The position numbers and the translations under genes are program-made. From contig CAMSEM010000018.1 in the NCBI GenBank assembly GCA_947057505.1, positions 1 through 17,654 on the forward strand: a DNA stretch of 17,654 bases. Reading direction: 5' to 3'. The stretch's first letter is position 1, and each line of letters begins with the position of its first letter. Below the pieces are notes generated by a model that saw only the letters and a list, made by a program, of their open reading frames with translations, did not search any database and was not told where the DNA came from. This document shows positions 7,072 through 15,194 of this stretch, one piece after another. Source of the DNA: an uncultured Clostridium sp. (lineage in GTDB: Bacteria > Bacillota > Clostridia > TANB77 > CAG-508).

Positions 7072-8199
7072 ATGGTTAATATGGCAGTAATAAGCCTAAA
7101 AGATATTGTTAAATATTTAATAAAAGTAATAGCTATAACATTTATCATTGTTATAATTATTAAATATTCTTCTTATATAAAAAATAATTTAAACAAGACA
7201 GAAATATTAAAAAGTAATAGTATGCTCTCGTGTATAGATACTACAATACCAGGAATTGCTAGTGTAAATCATGCTACTACTGAAACTGCAACAAAAACAA
7301 TAGAACCGTTAAAATTAGCATTAGGAATAGAACTTGGAATGATAACTTCTATTTCTAAGGAGGAAAACAATCCATCGAGTGAAGTTATTGCAAAACAAAA
7401 TGATGAAGAAGAAAAAGTTAAGCAAAATGTAGAACAAGCTAAGACTGGTTTAAAGACTGAGGTTCAAAGCTCAAATGTACCTAATAAATACACAACACAA
7501 TATAAAGGCGTGAAAGTAAAAAATGAAACAGATAATAAATTGACCACTGAAATTTTAACACCTAATATTAATATAAAAAATAAAAATATCATTATTTATC
7601 ATACACATGCATGTGAAAGCTATACGTCTAGTGAAAAATATAGCTATAAAGCTACTGGTAAGTTTAGAACAACGGACAAAAACTATTCAGTTGTGAGAGT
7701 AGGAAGAGAGTTAAAAAGCCAGCTAAACAGCTATGGGTATAAAGTAACACACAATGAAACTCTTCATGATTATCCTTCTTATTCAGGTTCATATGAAAAT
7801 TCGTTAAAAACAGCAACTAAGTTATTAGAAGAAAACAAAAATACAGATATTGTAATAGACTTACATAGGGATGCTATAGGAGATAGTAGTTATGCTCCTA
7901 CTGTAAAAATAGGAGATGAATATGCAGCTCAAATTATGTTTGTAATTGGCAGTAATGGTGGAAGCTATAAACATGAAAATTGGCAACAAAACTTAAAGTT
8001 TGCAGTAAAAATACAAGAAAAAGCAAATGAATTATATCCTGGATTATTTAAACCTATCATTTTACGAGAATCTTGTTATAATCAGCATTTAGCTAAAGGT
8101 GCTGTTATAATAGAAGTGGGTGCAACAGGAAATACTTTAGAACAAACCTTAGCTAGTATGAAATATTTTGCAAAAGTAATGAATGAGGCATTAAAATAA
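7072..8199 (+). CDS. spoIIP: Stage II sporulation protein P (SpoIIP), peptidoglycan amidase/endopeptidase
   Basis: SpoIIP is a membrane-anchored enzyme that, with SpoIID and SpoIIM, degrades septal peptidoglycan so that the mother cell can engulf the forespore. The 375-residue product has one N-terminal membrane segment (about 15-32), a polar low-complexity linker, and a C-terminal catalytic domain. The family motifs are IIYHTHACESY (H177, H179), VIDLHRDA (H265 in DLHRDA), and RESCYNQHLAKGAVIIEVG (E348), the histidines and glutamate being the expected zinc and catalytic residues. I chose the ATG at 7072 because AAAGGAG ends 11 bases before it. An in-frame ATG at 7039 has no ribosome site and falls at the predicted transcription start. 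It stands alone behind a sigma-E-like promoter. No clear terminator follows. Its presence is strong evidence that the organism forms endospores. Confidence 0.93.
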   Translation: MVNMAVISLKDIVKYLIKVIAITFIIVIIIKYSSYIKNNLNKTEILKSNSMLSCIDTTIPGIASVNHATTETATKTIEPLKLALGIELGMITSISKEENNPSSEVIAKQNDEEEKVKQNVEQAKTGLKTEVQSSNVPNKYTTQYKGVKVKNETDNKLTTEILTPNINIKNKNIIIYHTHACESYTSSEKYSYKATGKFRTTDKNYSVVRVGRELKSQLNSYGYKVTHNETLHDYPSYSGSYENSLKTATKLLEENKNTDIVIDLHRDAIGDSSYAPTVKIGDEYAAQIMFVIGSNGGSYKHENWQQNLKFAVKIQEKANELYPGLFKPIILRESCYNQHLAKGAVIIEVGATGNTLEQTLASMKYFAKVMNEALK

Positions 8200-8266
8200 A
8201 TATTTAATACCATTTAGAACTGCTATATAAATTATTTTAAAATCATAAAAAATACCATACAATTTA

Positions 8267-8295
8267 TTGATAATGAAATATGTTTATGTTAGAAT
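8267..8295 (+). promoter_or_regulatory. Sigma-A-type promoter of the HAD hydrolase gene
   Basis: TTGATA (8267-8272), a 17-base spacer and TAGAAT (8290-8295) give one mismatch to consensus in each box. The start would be near 8302, which puts the ribosome site (8321-8330) and the ATG at 8342 correctly downstream. It also argues against any start upstream of 8302. Confidence 0.55.
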
Positions 8296-8341
8296 AAACA
8301 CAACTTATAAAATCAATAAAGAGGAAGTGGATAAACCAAAA

Positions 8342-9145
8342 ATGATAAAAGCAATATTTATAGATATAGATGGAACCTTAAGAGATAGCAAAGAACAAAT
8401 TAATAAAAGAACTATAGAAAGTATAAAAAAGGTGGCAAGCAAAGGAATATTAGTTGTTATATGCTCAGGTAGACCAAGAAAGTACACTGAAGATATTAGT
8501 AAACAATGTAATGCTAGCAAGTATATCATATGTTCCAATGGTGGTGCTATTTATGATTATAAAGAAAAAAGAGTAATTTATGAAAATGTTATGGATAAAG
8601 ATGCATGTATTGACTTATATAAAATAGCAGTAGAAGCAGGGGTAAGATTTATTATGAATGTAGGAGAAAATAGGGTGGTAAACCATATAAAACACCATGA
8701 TGGCTCAGAAATAGAAATGAAAACTAATATAGAAACATTCATAAAAGAAAATAATGTAGTACAATGTGTAATTGTAGATGAAGACTTAGAAAAAATTAGA
8801 AAGCTAAAACCTGCAATTGAAAAAATTAAAAAGGTAAAAATAAACAATCAACATAAAGCTTTAATTGATTCAAATACAAAACAAGGTGGTAGTATTTATT
8901 ATGATATCGCCAATATGGATTGTAATAAAGGAAATGCCATTAAAAAATTTTGCAAAACTATGTCAATTGATTTAAGTGATACTATAGCAATTGGAGATGG
9001 TCATAATGACATATCTATGTTTCAAATGGTAGGGTATAGTGTCGCTATGGAAAATGCAGCAGAAGATGTAAAAGCATATGCAAATGAGGTTACTGCTACA
9101 AACGAGGAAAATGGAGTGGCACAATTTTTAGAAAAACTTATATGA
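8342..9145 (+). CDS. HAD-superfamily hydrolase, Cof-like (IIB) family
   Basis: The protein is a cytosolic phosphatase of the haloacid dehalogenase superfamily. Family members dephosphorylate sugar phosphates, flavin precursors and similar small molecules; the substrate here cannot be told. From the chosen start the product is 268 residues, as is typical. Motif I is FIDIDGTL (nucleophile Asp8, acid/base Asp10), motif II is SGRP (42-45), the Lys of motif III is in DCNKGNA, and motif IV is GDGHND (218-223). The large cap between motifs II and III fits type IIB. The longer reading frame extends left to 8267, but the extra 25 residues overlap the promoter and match nothing in the family. GAGGAAGTGG (8321-8330) precedes the ATG at 8342. 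It is followed by a strong terminator and is probably a single-gene unit. A link to the teichoic-acid operon downstream is not supported. Confidence 0.88.
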   Translation: MIKAIFIDIDGTLRDSKEQINKRTIESIKKVASKGILVVICSGRPRKYTEDISKQCNASKYIICSNGGAIYDYKEKRVIYENVMDKDACIDLYKIAVEAGVRFIMNVGENRVVNHIKHHDGSEIEMKTNIETFIKENNVVQCVIVDEDLEKIRKLKPAIEKIKKVKINNQHKALIDSNTKQGGSIYYDIANMDCNKGNAIKKFCKTMSIDLSDTIAIGDGHNDISMFQMVGYSVAMENAAEDVKAYANEVTATNEENGVAQFLEKLI

Positions 9146-9191
9146 GTTATATAGTTACAATAAAAGTGGGGAAAAAGCTTGCAACAACAAC

Positions 9192-9235
9192 AAATTAGTG
9201 ATAATATTATACAAGTAATATTATCACTAATTTTT
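9192..9235 (+). terminator. Rho-independent terminator between the HAD gene and the teichoic-acid operon
   Basis: A perfect 18-base stem pairs 9192-9209 with 9216-9233 around the 6-base loop TACAAG, and ends in five T (9231-9235). The left arm begins with AAA, so it may also work leftward. It ends the HAD transcript. I see no convincing promoter between it and the next gene, so the teichoic-acid operon may use a weak promoter overlapping this region or read-through. Confidence 0.85.
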
Positions 9236-9261
9236 GCATAAAAGTGCAAAGAAAGGACAAC

Positions 9262-9294
9262 ATGTTAATTAAAAAACATGAAAAGATAAAATGA
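9262..9294 (+). CDS. Possible 10-codon leader peptide upstream of the teichoic-acid operon
   Basis: ATG at 9262 opens a 10-residue frame (MLIKKHEKIK) whose TGA overlaps the ATG of the next gene as ATGA (9291-9294). AAAGGA (9252-9257) sits 4 bases before this ATG, while the next gene itself has only a weak GAAAAG upstream. This suggests that ribosomes load here and pass to the glycerophosphotransferase gene by translational coupling. A 6-base dyad, CATGTT and AACATG (9261-9266, 9275-9280), could mask this start codon. The peptide is too short to assess by similarity. Confidence 0.35.
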   Translation: MLIKKHEKIK

Positions 9295-10436
9295 AAGATT
9301 TTTTATTAAGTTTTGCACTATACATAGTAAGATTTATAATGAGTTTTATTTACTTTTTTATGAAGTTGTTCCCAACGAATAAAAATAAAGTTACTATGCT
9401 AAGCAGGCAATCAAATGAGGTTAGTATTGATTTTGAAATGCTATTAGAAGAACTTGAAAAAGAAAATTTTCGAGTGATAATTCTATGCAAAAAAATACCA
9501 AAACAATTATTAGGTAAAGTAAAATATTGCTTGTATATGTTAAAATGTATGTATCATATAGCAACTTCAAACGCTTGCATTGTAGATGGATATGTTATTC
9601 CAATTAGTAGTTTGAAACATAAAAAGAATTTAATTATTATACAAATATGGCATTCAATGGGAGCTATTAAGCAATTTGGCAAACAAGTAGTAAACAAAAA
9701 AGAAGGTACAAATGATATTATAGCAAATGTAATGAAAATGCATAACAATTACACAAATGTAATGTGTGTAAGTAATAAAACAAAAGAATTTTATACAAAA
9801 GGATTTGATATAGAAGAAGAAAAAATATTACCACTTGGTATGCCAAGAGTAGATTATTTACTTGGGAAAAGTGGAAAAATAGATAAAAAGGTAGAGAACT
9901 TACTAAAAACATATCCTAATTTACAAGAGAAAAAAACAATCCTATATGTGCCAACATTTAGAAAAGGGCAAAACACTTATATTTATGATGTTATTAAAGC
10001 AGTAGATACAGAAAAATATAATTTGATTATAAAGCTACATCCATTAGAAAAAGCAGAAATTGATGGTAACTATACAGTAAGTTCAAAGTATAAAACATAT
10101 GAATTACTAAAAATAGCAGACTATGTTATAACAGATTACTCAGCAGTTGCTTTTGAAGCTTGTGTACTCAACAAACCAGTATTCTTCTATTTATATGATT
10201 TAAAAGAATATCAACAAAATAGAGGATTAAATATTAATTTAAAAGAAGAAATGCCAGATAGTACCTTTACAAATATGAATGAAATTATAGACGTTATTAA
10301 AAACAACACATACAACTATGAAAACTACAAAAAATTTAAAGAAAAGTATGTAGAAACAATAGACACACACAATACAGAAAGAATAGTAAAATATATGATA
10401 AATTTAATGGAGGAAAAGAATGGAGAAAAGCAATAA
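9291..10436 (+). CDS. CDP-glycerol glycerophosphotransferase family protein, TagB-sized
   Basis: This family transfers glycerol phosphate from CDP-glycerol to a lipid-linked acceptor on the inner membrane face in wall teichoic acid synthesis. The 381-residue product is the size of the primase TagB. It has a hydrophobic N-terminal membrane-associating segment (about 4-27), then the GT-B-like core: IWHSMGAIKQFG (His121), LGMPRVDY (182-189), VPTFRKG (220-226), KLHP (248-251, second conserved His) and TDYSAV (281-286). These are the usual nucleotide and phosphate-handling motifs of the family. TDYSSV is commoner; the Ala here is a mild change. It is the first large gene of the operon and overlaps the next by 17 bases. 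It could be the primase that adds the first glycerol phosphate, by size and position, or a polymerase; sequence alone does not decide. Confidence 0.85.
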   Translation: MKDFLLSFALYIVRFIMSFIYFFMKLFPTNKNKVTMLSRQSNEVSIDFEMLLEELEKENFRVIILCKKIPKQLLGKVKYCLYMLKCMYHIATSNACIVDGYVIPISSLKHKKNLIIIQIWHSMGAIKQFGKQVVNKKEGTNDIIANVMKMHNNYTNVMCVSNKTKEFYTKGFDIEEEKILPLGMPRVDYLLGKSGKIDKKVENLLKTYPNLQEKKTILYVPTFRKGQNTYIYDVIKAVDTEKYNLIIKLHPLEKAEIDGNYTVSSKYKTYELLKIADYVITDYSAVAFEACVLNKPVFFYLYDLKEYQQNRGLNINLKEEMPDSTFTNMNEIIDVIKNNTYNYENYKKFKEKYVETIDTHNTERIVKYMINLMEEKNGEKQ

Positions 10437-11673
10437 TACTTTGAAAGTAAAAATAGTAAATATAGTAAAAAAGAACGTACTATTAAGAAAAGTAGTTAGA
10501 AAGATATTATATATTACTAGAATTATAAAATTTAGATTACAAACTTTTGGAATAAAAACAAACAAGAAAACAGTTATGTTTTTTTCCTTCAAAGGAAAAT
10601 CTTATGCATGTAGTCCAAAAGCTATTTACGAATATATGCAGGCAGATGAAAAATATAAGGATTTTGAGTATATATGGGCATTTGAAAAAACAGAAGAATA
10701 CCAAGAACTTACTAAAAACCAAAATACAACTATTGTAAAATATGCAAGTAAAGAATATAAAAAAGCCTTAGCTAAAGCTAAATATTGGGTTTTTAATTAT
10801 AGAGTGCAAGACTCTATTTATCCAAAGAAAGACCAAGTTTATATACAATGCTGGCATGGAACACCACTTAAAAAATTAGGTTATGATTTAAAAAATACGC
10901 ACAATGCTATGAATTCTGAAAGTGAAATTCATGAAAAATATAAATTGGATGCTAAAAAGTTTCAATATTTATTATCACCTTCTAAATTTGCAAGTAAAGT
11001 CTTTACTTCTGCATGGAACCTAGAAAATACTAATATGACAAATAAAATTGTAGAAATGGGATATCCAAGAAACGATTATTTATATAACTTTAAGCAAGAA
11101 GATGTGGACAAAATTAAAGATAAGCTAAAATTGCCAAACAATAAAAAAGTCATTTTATATGCACCTACATGGAGAGATGATCAACATCAAGCAGGCGTTG
11201 GATATACCTATAAAACAGAAGTGGATTTTGATTTTTTAAGAGAAAATCTACAAAATGAATATATTATTCTATTTAGAGCTCACTACTTAGTAGCTAATTC
11301 ATTTGATTTTAAAAAATATGAAGGGTTTATTTATGATGTATCAAACTTTAGCAATATTAATGAATTATATGTAATAAGTGACCTTTTAATAACAGACTAT
11401 TCAAGTGTATTTTTTGATTATGCAAATTTAAAAAGACCAATAATTTTTTATATGTATGATTTTGAAAAATACAAAGACGATTTAAGAGGATTTTATATTG
11501 ATATTCAGGAACTTCCAGGAGAAATTACAAAGACTAAAGAAGAATTAATACAAGCAATAAAACAAACACAAACTTTCAGCTATAATGAAAAGTACAAAAA
11601 ATTTAATGAAAAATATAATTATTTAGATGATGGAGAAGCAGCTAAAAGAGTAACAAATGCATTAATAAAATAG
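10420..11673 (+). CDS. CDP-glycerol glycerophosphotransferase family protein, TagF-like catalytic domain
   Basis: The 417-residue product is a second member of the family and resembles the C-terminal catalytic part of the polymerase TagF. Core motifs are CWHGTPLK (144-151, His146), SPSKFASKVF, GYPRNDY (214-220), YAPTWRDD (247-254), FRAH (285-288) and TDYSSV (325-330), then the FYMYDFEKY loop. The first ~50 residues are basic and partly hydrophobic, suggesting membrane association without a true transmembrane helix. The ATG at 10420 lies 6 bases after GGAGG (10409-10413), inside the end of the preceding gene, so the two are translationally linked. It probably extends the poly(glycerol phosphate) chain. 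The motif set is more canonical than in either neighbouring homologue, so it is the best polymerase candidate. It might instead transfer another polyol phosphate; no ribitol-pathway gene is nearby to support that. Confidence 0.87.
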   Translation: MEKSNNTLKVKIVNIVKKNVLLRKVVRKILYITRIIKFRLQTFGIKTNKKTVMFFSFKGKSYACSPKAIYEYMQADEKYKDFEYIWAFEKTEEYQELTKNQNTTIVKYASKEYKKALAKAKYWVFNYRVQDSIYPKKDQVYIQCWHGTPLKKLGYDLKNTHNAMNSESEIHEKYKLDAKKFQYLLSPSKFASKVFTSAWNLENTNMTNKIVEMGYPRNDYLYNFKQEDVDKIKDKLKLPNNKKVILYAPTWRDDQHQAGVGYTYKTEVDFDFLRENLQNEYIILFRAHYLVANSFDFKKYEGFIYDVSNFSNINELYVISDLLITDYSSVFFDYANLKRPIIFYMYDFEKYKDDLRGFYIDIQELPGEITKTKEELIQAIKQTQTFSYNEKYKKFNEKYNYLDDGEAAKRVTNALIK

Positions 11674-11761
11674 TATTTTTAGCTAGAAAATAAAAAAAAT
11701 AATGAGTCATATAACAAAACATATGAAGATGGAAGTCTTAAAAAAGGAGTAAAATATAAAA

Positions 11762-12898
11762 ATGGAAAATGAAGAAAAAAAGGAAGAGATATACTTTCTA
11801 AAAAAAAGAAATTCTTATAAAAATTTTGTTATTATTATATTAAGTATTTTATTAATAATTACTACAATACTTACAATTCCAACTGTTAAAAGGTATATGG
11901 CAAAAATAGAAAAAGAACAAAAAATAGCTCAAAACTATAACTCAAAATACAAATTAAATCTAGTAAGTGCTTATGGTGATATAGAAGCATACCACCCTAA
12001 AATATTAGCATTTGAACAAAAATGGAATGGCTATCAATACTGGCTTTCTTATACACCATATCCAAGTAGCGACGAGGGAAAAGAAAATCCACACATTGTA
12101 GCTAGTAATGATATGATAAACTGGGAAGCACCACAAGTTTTTACTAATCCACTAGATGAATTAGAGGAGAAAAACCACAAAAAATATAATTCTGACTCCC
12201 ATATTGTTATGAATGAAGACTTAAATAGGCTAGAATGCTATTGGAGATATGTTAATGATGAAAAAAATGAAGTAATTATCTATAGAAAACATACTACAGA
12301 TGGTGTTCACTGGTCAAATAAAGAAGAAGTAGTAGTTTCTAAAAATAGAAAAAAGAAAGACTATGTAAGTCCTGCTATTATATACAATAAAGGAACTTAT
12401 CAAATTTGGTATATTGACCAAGATAATTCGCTAAAATATGCAGAAGCTAAAGATGGTAAACAATGGGAAGATATAAAAACTATTCCAATAGAATATCCAA
12501 AGAAACTAAAATCATGGCATTTAGATGTAATTAAAACAGACCTAGGATATGAAATGGTTATGATGGCTTTTAAAGATTGGAAAGCACGTGGAATTGCTAG
12601 TTTGTATTATTCTAGTAGTAAAGATAATAATACTTGGAGTAAGTGCACAGAAATTATAAAACCAACTACTGGAGGATATTATTGGGATAATAGAGGAATT
12701 TATAGAAGCTCGTTACTAAAAAAAGATGGAATTTACTATGTATATTATGGAGCATCTAATATACACAACATAAAAGGAATTGGCATTATGTATGGCAAAG
12801 ATATTAACAACTTACATAAGGTTGATATTGACTATATTAATGATAAAGCAGCAGCAAGCAAAATGCAAAAATTAATAGAAGAAGAAAAAAACAAGTAA
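11762..12898 (+). CDS. Membrane-anchored beta-propeller protein, glycoside-hydrolase-like (GH43/GH32-type fold)
   Basis: I do not recognise a named family member. The 378-residue product has a short charged cytoplasmic start, one membrane helix (about 21-41), a basic linker, and an outside domain from about residue 70. That domain repeats a pattern of the type S/T/AxDxxxW four times: SNDMINW (115-121), TTDGVHW (178-184), AKDGKQW (229-235) and SKDNNTW (286-292). Each is followed or preceded by YWxxY or IWYI-like strands, as in five-bladed propellers of the GH43/GH32/GH68 type and related sugar-binding proteins. YHPKI (77-81) and NSDSHIV (143-149) sit where catalytic acids of such enzymes often lie, but the second has Ser where I would expect Pro. 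Activity is therefore uncertain. It lies between two teichoic-acid transferase genes with AAAGGAG upstream and is 19 bases from the next gene, so it is probably co-transcribed. It may trim, modify or bind glycosylated teichoic acid outside the membrane. Confidence 0.7.
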   Translation: MENEEKKEEIYFLKKRNSYKNFVIIILSILLIITTILTIPTVKRYMAKIEKEQKIAQNYNSKYKLNLVSAYGDIEAYHPKILAFEQKWNGYQYWLSYTPYPSSDEGKENPHIVASNDMINWEAPQVFTNPLDELEEKNHKKYNSDSHIVMNEDLNRLECYWRYVNDEKNEVIIYRKHTTDGVHWSNKEEVVVSKNRKKKDYVSPAIIYNKGTYQIWYIDQDNSLKYAEAKDGKQWEDIKTIPIEYPKKLKSWHLDVIKTDLGYEMVMMAFKDWKARGIASLYYSSSKDNNTWSKCTEIIKPTTGGYYWDNRGIYRSSLLKKDGIYYVYYGASNIHNIKGIGIMYGKDINNLHKVDIDYINDKAAASKMQKLIEEEKNK

Positions 12899-12917
12899 GC
12901 ATTAATGGAGGTTATAG

Positions 12918-15176
12918 ATGAAACAAAACAAATATGTTTGGCTATTTGGAGAAAACGAATCAAGAACATGTAATAACAACTCTTATTACTTTTGGAATCA
13001 TATAGTATTAAGAAAAGACAGTATAGAAAAGTATTTTATTTTAGAAAACAACAAACTAAATAAAGAAACAGTAAATAAAATGCCAAAAGAAAAGCAAAAA
13101 TATATTGTTTGGAAAAATTCAATAAAACATTATTTATTATACCAAAAAGCAGATATGTTTTGGGTTTCACTTAGTTATAAAGATATTTCACCAAGTAAAA
13201 CTTTATGGAAAAAAATAGAACCTAAAGTACTAAAACCAATTATTTATTTGCAACATGGAACAATTGCTATGAAAAGACTTGGATATACAGGTAAAAGTTA
13301 TAATAACAATATGTTTCGCTTCATGATATACAATCCAAAAATATTAAAACAATATGAAATAGAAAATGACTTTAAAAACTACCAATTATACTATGCTGCA
13401 TTTCATCCAAGATATAAAGAACTTTTAATAAGAGAGGAAGCATATAAAAAAGTAAAACAGAAAAAACAAATACTATGGTTCCTTACATGGAGAGAATACT
13501 TAGGAGATAATAAACAAACACAAAAACTAATTAATAATATCAAATATATTGTAAATAATTCAAAATTTAATCAATTTTTACAAGAAAACAACTATCAATT
13601 TAAAATATGTTTACATCAGTTTTTTGATAAAGAAATATTAAATACCATTAGCAGTAAAAAAAGAGAAAACATTCAATTTGTATATTCTAAAGATACAGAT
13701 GTAATGGATGAATTAGTAAAAAGTGATGTTTTAATTACAGACTATTCATCAGTAGGATTTGACTTTACCTTTTTAAACAAGCCAGTTATTCTATATCAAC
13801 CAGACTTAGAAAGTTATATGAAAAATAGAAGCTTTTATTGTTCAATAGAAGAAATGAAAAACTATGCTATAAAAACAAGTAAAGAATTAGTAGATACTAT
13901 CATTTTAAATGATTATAAAATAAATCCATTTTTTAAAGAAAGATTACCAGAAAATATAGATTATGAATTTATCAAACAAGGTAAACATATTGAAAAGATA
14001 TATGAAGACATAAAACAAACGCAAGAAAATAAAATTACATTTATAGGGTATAATTTTTATGGAATAGGCGGAACAGTATCTGCAACAAAGGCACTAGCAG
14101 AAGCATTATTAGAAAAAGGTTATTTGGTAGAACTACTATCCTTAAAAAAGACGAAAAGTAAATCCTCTATACCACATGGGCTAAATATAAAAGCTCTTTA
14201 TATAGCGGGCTCAAAAAGAAAAAAAGAGTTAATTAAAAGAATATTTAGAACAAACATATGGTATAGCTATTTAAAATATGATAAAAATAAAAAGAACTTA
14301 ATACCATATACTGGTTTTGCTTTAAGGTACAAATTAAACCATATTAGAAGTAATACAGTAGTATCTACAAGAGAAACTTTGCATTTATTTTTAAAAGAAG
14401 CAAAATCTAAGTTTATAAAAAACAAATTGTACTTTTTCCACACAGATGCAAAAGTATTAAAAGAATCTTTTCCAAACTTAATGGAAAACTTACAAAAAGT
14501 TACTTTAGAAAATGCTTTATTTGTAACAAAAAGTAATCAAGAAGATTACCAAAAAATATATCAATATAACAACTATCAAAACAGTATAGTAATTGGAAAT
14601 ACGATTGAAAGTAAAATGAGTGTACCACTAGAAAAAATAGTAAAAGTAGACAAGCCTAAGAAAAAATGCCATGGAATTATACTTACTAGAATATCTACTG
14701 ATAGAAAACAAGACATTCAAAATATCATAGAATTTGGAAAATACCTAAAAGAAAAGAAAAAGAACAATATTATTATTCATTTGTATGGAAAAGGAGATTA
14801 TTTAGAAGAATTTCAAAATTTAATTGAACAAAACCAAATATCTTATTATATAAGGTATGAAGGAGCAGTTACAAATCCACAAAGCAAAATTTTAGAAAAT
14901 GATTTTGTTTTAGACTTGTCGAACAACCAATCTTTTGGTATGATTTACCTAGAAGCAATTTTTAATGGAAAAATGGTATTTTGTAAGAAAAATGTAGGTT
15001 CATTAGAAACATTAAAAGAATTACCAGAATGCTATTTTGAAAACTATGAGCAATTAGTTAAGAAAATAGAAAACGTAAAAAACATAACAAAACAAGAACT
15101 AGAAAACAACTATAAAACACTTTATCAAAAATATTCAAGAGATAGTGTAGCTAATAAATTTATAACACTAATTTAA
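12918..15176 (+). CDS. Two-domain teichoic acid enzyme: CDP-glycerol glycerophosphotransferase-like domain fused to GT4-type glycosyltransferase
   Basis: The 752-residue product has two parts. Residues about 1-365 form a third glycerophosphotransferase-like domain with LQHGTIAMKRLGY (111-123), FLTWREY (188-194), CLHQF (231-235) and TDYSSV (274-279). The usual GYPRxD is altered to FHPRYK (162-167), a real departure from its two neighbours. Residues about 372-750 form a GT-B glycosyltransferase of the GT4 kind: FYGIGGTVSAT (380-390) at the start, a linker, then ILTRIS (588-593), LYGKGDYLEEF (from 622), YEGAV (647-651) and SFGMIYLEA (672-680), which holds the conserved E of the sugar-nucleotide site. 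No membrane helix is seen. GGAGG lies 6 bases before the ATG. The arrangement suggests one protein that adds both a polyol-phosphate unit and a sugar to the chain, or that glycosylates the growing polymer. The sugar donor cannot be told from the sequence. Confidence 0.82.
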   Translation: MKQNKYVWLFGENESRTCNNNSYYFWNHIVLRKDSIEKYFILENNKLNKETVNKMPKEKQKYIVWKNSIKHYLLYQKADMFWVSLSYKDISPSKTLWKKIEPKVLKPIIYLQHGTIAMKRLGYTGKSYNNNMFRFMIYNPKILKQYEIENDFKNYQLYYAAFHPRYKELLIREEAYKKVKQKKQILWFLTWREYLGDNKQTQKLINNIKYIVNNSKFNQFLQENNYQFKICLHQFFDKEILNTISSKKRENIQFVYSKDTDVMDELVKSDVLITDYSSVGFDFTFLNKPVILYQPDLESYMKNRSFYCSIEEMKNYAIKTSKELVDTIILNDYKINPFFKERLPENIDYEFIKQGKHIEKIYEDIKQTQENKITFIGYNFYGIGGTVSATKALAEALLEKGYLVELLSLKKTKSKSSIPHGLNIKALYIAGSKRKKELIKRIFRTNIWYSYLKYDKNKKNLIPYTGFALRYKLNHIRSNTVVSTRETLHLFLKEAKSKFIKNKLYFFHTDAKVLKESFPNLMENLQKVTLENALFVTKSNQEDYQKIYQYNNYQNSIVIGNTIESKMSVPLEKIVKVDKPKKKCHGIILTRISTDRKQDIQNIIEFGKYLKEKKKNNIIIHLYGKGDYLEEFQNLIEQNQISYYIRYEGAVTNPQSKILENDFVLDLSNNQSFGMIYLEAIFNGKMVFCKKNVGSLETLKELPECYFENYEQLVKKIENVKNITKQELENNYKTLYQKYSRDSVANKFITLI

Positions 15177-15194
15177 ATAAAGGAGAAAATAAAT

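Noticed and set aside
8267..8341. N-terminal extension of the HAD protein
   Set aside because: It overlaps a good promoter, lacks a ribosome site, and HAD proteins of this family start just before the DxDGT motif.
9179..9241. TTG-started 20-codon frame (MQQQQIS...) with GTGGGG upstream
   Set aside because: It is made almost wholly of the terminator stem and loop at 9192-9235, so it is most likely chance.
11683..11772. Protein-like stretch (ESYNKTYEDGSLKKGVKY) in the gap before the propeller gene, and an overlapping 16-codon ATG frame at 11702-11752
   Set aside because: The first has no start codon and is bounded by stops; the second has no ribosome site. Either could be a gene remnant, but there is too little to support it.
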